From: an uncultured Eubacteriales bacterium
GTDB taxonomy: Bacteria > Bacillota > Clostridia > Oscillospirales > Oscillospiraceae
NCBI GenBank assembly: GCA_934597725.1
Contig: CAKTSK010000001.1
Location: 1 to 64,000, forward strand
Direction of reading: 5' to 3'
Length of the DNA: 64,000 nucleotides
Positions 61,484 to 64,000 of the stretch are shown here, piece by piece. The notes beneath the pieces were generated by a model. The model was not told the DNA's origin and searched no databases. It saw only the letters and a list, made by a program, of their open reading frames with translations. The position numbers and the translations under genes were made by a program. The first letter of the stretch is position 1. Each line of letters starts with the position of its first letter.

Positions 61484-62362
61484 TCACGGCCCTTCCCGTC
61501 CGCCGATGAGGGCGCAGTAGCCGCCCCCGTCCGACAGGGGCGTGGGCGAGAGCGCCGTCAGACAGCCCCGGGATTCCCGCCGGCCCCAGCAGGCCCGGTC
61601 CACCCGCAGAGCCAGCAGCAGCCCGCACTCCACTCCCACCGCCCGGTAAGGCAGCAGCTGGGGGTGCAGGTCCGCAGCCTGCCCGCCCAGAGCGCCCAGC
61701 AGGTCGATGGGGTGGGAGAGACTCTGCCGGTCCAGGGGGAACGACGGCGGCAGCAGGCCCCGCAGCTTCTCCCCTTCCACCACCACCACCGGCCGGCCGG
61801 TGAGGGGGTCCTCCAGGGTGTTGCCCGTGTCCCACAGGGCCAGCAGGCGCACCGTGCGCCCTTGGTGGGTCAGGGTCAGCCACTGGAGCTCTCCCCCGGC
61901 CCGGGTGTGGGAAAACTGCCGCCCCAGCACCAGGCAGAGCACCCCATAGCCCAGGGCCGCCGCCACCAAGATCCCCTGCATCCCCAGCGAGGGACCCAGC
62001 AGGCCCCCGGCCATCCCCCCGCCGCCCCGGGCCATGGTCAGCAGCAGCAGCCCGCCGCCAAAGGCACAGGAGAGGACCAGGAACAGCGCCCCCCGCCGCA
62101 GCAGCCGGTCTGTGGGGCCAAAGGCCACCAGGAGCATCCCCGCCGCCGCCGCGCCTTTGCACACCGGGTGCTCCAGCACGGCCCAGCCGGGCAGCAGCGC
62201 CAGCGCGCCGTAGCCCGCCCCCAGCGCGGCGGCCAGCGCCGTCCGCCCACGGTGGACCGCTCCCCCATCCAGCTTGCCGGCGCAGGCCAGCAGAAGGGCA
62301 TTGACGACGAAGTTGAGCACCAAAAAGAGATCCAGATAGACCACGCGCACCCGGGCCTGCAC
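61484..62362 (-). CDS. spoIIGA: sigma-E processing peptidase SpoIIGA
   Basis: 292 residues. N-terminal half with five membrane segments, C-terminal aspartic-protease-like half with the catalytic motif LLALWDTGNTLEDP (Asp near residue 178) and PVVVVEGEKL. It cleaves pro-sigma-E after the forespore signal SpoIIR. GTG start at 62360-62362, with GGAG 7 nt upstream. It forms the spoIIG operon with sigE, with a 42-nt gap. Confidence 0.93.
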   Translation of the reverse strand: MQARVRVVYLDLFLVLNFVVNALLLACAGKLDGGAVHRGRTALAAALGAGYGALALLPGWAVLEHPVCKGAAAAGMLLVAFGPTDRLLRRGALFLVLSCAFGGGLLLLTMARGGGGMAGGLLGPSLGMQGILVAAALGYGVLCLVLGRQFSHTRAGGELQWLTLTHQGRTVRLLALWDTGNTLEDPLTGRPVVVVEGEKLRGLLPPSFPLDRQSLSHPIDLLGALGGQAADLHPQLLPYRAVGVECGLLLALRVDRACWGRRESRGCLTALSPTPLSDGGGYCALIGGREGP

Positions 62363-62398
62363 CCCCTTTCTCCAGGCCGGTCCGGCCTCTCGGGCAGG

Positions 62399-62432
62399 AT
62401 TATAGCCCGCCGGCAGCCGTAAAAAAGGTCAG
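62399..62432 (-). promoter_or_regulatory. candidate spoIIG promoter with wide spacing
   Basis: TATAAT preceded by CTGACC at 22 bp instead of 17. The B. subtilis spoIIG promoter, activated by Spo0A, also has a 22-bp spacer. No perfect Spo0A box was found. Confidence 0.4.
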
Positions 62433-62475
62433 AAGGGGGCAGGCCCGCCCCCGGTTTCGTTCCCCCTTTTGGGAC

Positions 62476-62510
62476 AAAAAAAGGGAAGGCCCCTCTGAGG
62501 GGACCTTCCC
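62476..62510 (-). terminator. terminator of the DUF6514-like gene
   Basis: GGGAAGG..CCCTC / GAGGG..CCTTCCC with TTTTTTT on the minus strand. Confidence 0.85.
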
Positions 62511-62541
62511 AAAAGTAGCTGCGCAGAGATCGAACCGTTTG

Positions 62542-62844
62542 TCAGCAGTTCAGGCTGTCCAGGACCGCGTCCCGGAAGTGCAGGGGGGACAGCGCCAGGT
62601 GGTTGAAGCGGCTGGCCATGGTCAGCACACACTCCCGGCTGAGAGAAACATCCTCGATGAGATCCATCTGGACCCAGGTGCCTTCGCAGTCACCCAGGCA
62701 TTCCAGGCCGTAGGTGCAATAGCTCTCCGGCGTATCATCCAGGACCTGAGAGCACACTGCCTGATAGCGGACCTTCTGGACCCGTCTGCCCCGCATCATC
62801 CCGGCGGCGGTGGGTCTGCCCTGCTCCCATTGAGACTCTGTCAT
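62542..62844 (-). CDS. small DUF6514-like protein
   Basis: 100 residues, soluble, acidic in the middle. The arrangement YQAVCSQ..YCTYGLECLG..VQMDLIEDVSLSRECVLTMAS and FNHLALSPLHFRDAVLDSL (motifs spread over residues 27-98) resembles the DUF6514 family, from memory. Function unknown. RBS AAAGGAG upstream of ATG 62844. It ends shortly before the terminator at 62476-62510. Confidence 0.65.
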   Translation of the reverse strand: MTESQWEQGRPTAAGMMRGRRVQKVRYQAVCSQVLDDTPESYCTYGLECLGDCEGTWVQMDLIEDVSLSRECVLTMASRFNHLALSPLHFRDAVLDSLNC

Positions 62845-62891
62845 ATCGCCTTGCTCCTTTCTCTATGCCTCAAAAAATCCCCCCGCAGCCC

Positions 62892-62921
62892 TTTACAGTC
62901 TGCGGACAGAGATGGTATACT
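62892..62921 (+). promoter_or_regulatory. promoter upstream of the XRE gene
   Basis: TTTACA - 18 bp - TATACT, pointing to the XRE gene and giving a leader of about 118 nt. Confidence 0.65.
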
Positions 62922-63015
62922 GAGGCAATCGATGAAATTCTTGTTTATCGTAATCGCTTCGACTTTTTTCGTCAAGGGCATCAACTGGTAATGTCCGCAA
63001 GAATCACTCATCCGT

Positions 63016-63043
63016 GATAAAATTCCTGCTCATAGGTGATAAA
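63016..63043 (+). repeat. direct repeat before the XRE gene
   Basis: GTGATAAA occurs twice, starting near 63014 and 63036, about two helical turns apart, immediately before the start codon. It could be an autoregulatory site. Confidence 0.4.
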
Positions 63044-63045
63044 TC

Positions 63046-63435
63046 ATGCTCTCCACCCAACTGAAACTCATGAAAGAGGCGCGAAAGCTGACCACCCAGC
63101 AGCTCTCCGACCTTTCCGGGGTCCCTGTGGGGACCATCAACCGCATCCTCTCCGGCCAGACCGACAACCCCAGCTTCCAGACCGTCTGTGACCTGGTCAT
63201 GGCCATGGACGGCTCCCTGGACGAACTGGTGGGGATCAAGGACCTGCCCACGGAAGGCGCCGAGAAACAGGCCCGGGCCAGCAAAGAGCTGCTGGCCCTG
63301 TACGAAACCATGATCGCCTCCAAGAACCAATGGCTGCACCGGCTGTTCGTCTGCTGCTGCGTGATGGTGCTGGTGCTGATCTTCCTGGTGATCTTCGACC
63401 TGGCCAACCCGGCTGTCGGCTTCTTCCGTCAGTGA
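63046..63435 (+). CDS. membrane-anchored XRE-family regulator
   Basis: 129 residues. N-terminal HTH (LKLMKEARKLTTQQLSDLSG, VPVGTINRILSGQTDNPSF, residues 6-47) followed by a short linker and a C-terminal membrane helix near 98-118 (LFVCCCVMVLVLIFLVIF). DNA binding from a membrane-tethered HTH is inferred. ATG 63046 has only a weak AGGTGAT upstream. Neighbours give no clue to target genes other than itself. Confidence 0.82.
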   Translation: MLSTQLKLMKEARKLTTQQLSDLSGVPVGTINRILSGQTDNPSFQTVCDLVMAMDGSLDELVGIKDLPTEGAEKQARASKELLALYETMIASKNQWLHRLFVCCCVMVLVLIFLVIFDLANPAVGFFRQ

Positions 63436-63547
63436 TCCTCCCCCGCCCCGGAAGGGCGGCTTGATGCAGGCAGCTGCCTCCCCGTCCCGGTTCCCCCGGA
63501 ACAAAAAGCCTCCGTTTTTCAGACAGGCTTGCCGCGACCCGTCACAC

Positions 63548-63589
63548 AAAACAGGCTCCGACCTCTGAGAGGTCGGAGCCTGTTTGTTT
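63548..63589. terminator. bidirectional terminator
   Basis: AAACAGGCTCCGACCTC / GAGGTCGGAGCCTGTTT, 17-bp perfect stem, TGA loop. Confidence 0.93.
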
Positions 63590-63621
63590 TGCCCCAAGGG
63601 ATCTTTTTCGGGAAACGGCCC

Positions 63622-64000
63622 CTACTCTGTCTTTTGATGGCGGACACTCTCCTGTCCATCCAGGCCGAATTTTCGCTGTACCCGGTCCAGCTTAGCCAGG
63701 AAGGGATCGGCCAGCAGCCAGAGCAGCACCGCCGTGCTGGCGCCGTGCAGCAGGTCCATGGGCAGCCCCGCCAGACAGTAGGTGAGGACGAGCTTTCCCT
63801 GGAACTGATGGGTCCAGAGCAGGGCCGAGGCCGGGTTCATCACGCCCCCATAGACCACCACCGCCGCCAGAAAGCCGAACAGACACAGCAGCCAGACAGG
63901 TCCTTTCCCCTTGCGGAAGAGGACCCCGGCCAGCAGGCCGATGAGGCCCATGGCCACCATCTGCCAAGGGGTCCAGGGCCCCTGGCCGAAGAGGAAGTTG
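63622..64000 (-). CDS. ECF transporter S component, C-terminal part
   Basis: Partial: the frame runs off the right edge. Membrane segments and the motif GPWTPWQMVAMGLIGLLAG (upstream portion in the last 40 bases) followed by GGVMNPASALLW and GLPMDLLHGASTAVLLWLLA are typical of S components (CbiM/PanT-like vitamin binders) of energy-coupling-factor transporters. The substrate is unknown, and no EcfA/EcfT is visible. Confidence 0.75.
   Translation of the reverse strand, partial: NFLFGQGPWTPWQMVAMGLIGLLAGVLFRKGKGPVWLLCLFGFLAAVVVYGGVMNPASALLWTHQFQGKLVLTYCLAGLPMDLLHGASTAVLLWLLADPFLAKLDRVQRKFGLDGQESVRHQKTE

Overview
The window is GC-rich DNA (clearly above 60% GC) from an anaerobic, endospore-forming Firmicute. 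The gene set fits a high-GC gut clostridium of the Oscillospiraceae (Flavonifractor / Pseudoflavonifractor / Lawsonibacter type). This is inferred from sporulation genes (sigK, spoIIGA-sigE, spoVAD-spoVAE, a LysM-GH18 germination enzyme), a clostridial pyruvate:ferredoxin oxidoreductase, a large Bacillus-type SRP RNA and consensus sigma-A promoters with Firmicute ribosome binding sites. No rRNA or tRNA gene was seen, so the genus is not settled.

Layout. 0-2.7 kb: the 5' half of an interrupted sigK at the left edge, a probably acquired AAA ATPase lying between two ~140-bp direct repeats, and trxA. 2.7-6.7 kb: two membrane genes, one an M56/BlaR1-like protein that has lost its zinc motif, then an NhaC-type antiporter. 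6.7-13.8 kb: an export locus made of a TetR regulator, an MMPL pump and a 1205-residue GLUG/coiled-coil surface protein. 13.9-17 kb: thiC-thiW-thiM under a TPP riboswitch. 17-20.7 kb: an RsmH-like methyltransferase, a FeoA-FeoB fusion and a Cys-rich FeoB companion. 20.9-23.8 kb: two tandem sodium:neurotransmitter symporter paralogs. 24-30 kb: a TVP38 protein, a radical-SAM/DUF2344 pair, MgtC and an unknown membrane protein. 30.1-35.8 kb: a full pyrimidine operon pyrC-K-D-F-E-B-I with a divergent LysR gene. 36.9-42.9 kb: LysM-GH18, a small hydrophobic protein, a SecB-like chaperone coupled to an acyl-adenylating enzyme, spoVAD-spoVAE and a uracil-DNA glycosylase. 42.9-47.8 kb: a 2-hydroxyacid dehydrogenase, ybaB, dnaX, SRP RNA, a cysteine hydrolase and nrdR. 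47.9-55.4 kb: nifJ, nudC, a CoA-transferase and trmO. 55.4-64 kb: an M23 hydrolase with a WalR-type box, degV, a hydrolase, ferritin, a CmpB-like membrane protein, sigE-spoIIGA, a DUF6514-like protein, a membrane-anchored XRE regulator and a partial ECF S component.

How it fits together. Most of the window is housekeeping and sporulation chromosome: UMP synthesis, thiamine synthesis and salvage, ferredoxin-linked pyruvate oxidation, iron uptake and storage, and protein targeting (SRP RNA, SecB-like). Genes sit in short operons with ATGA-type overlaps and are separated by strong, often bidirectional, terminators. The most unusual parts are the sigK break at the left edge, the repeat-flanked ATPase, the MMPL/GLUG-coiled-coil locus with a perfect inverted-repeat operator, the SecB-like/adenylating-enzyme pair, and the structured spacer between thiC and thiW.
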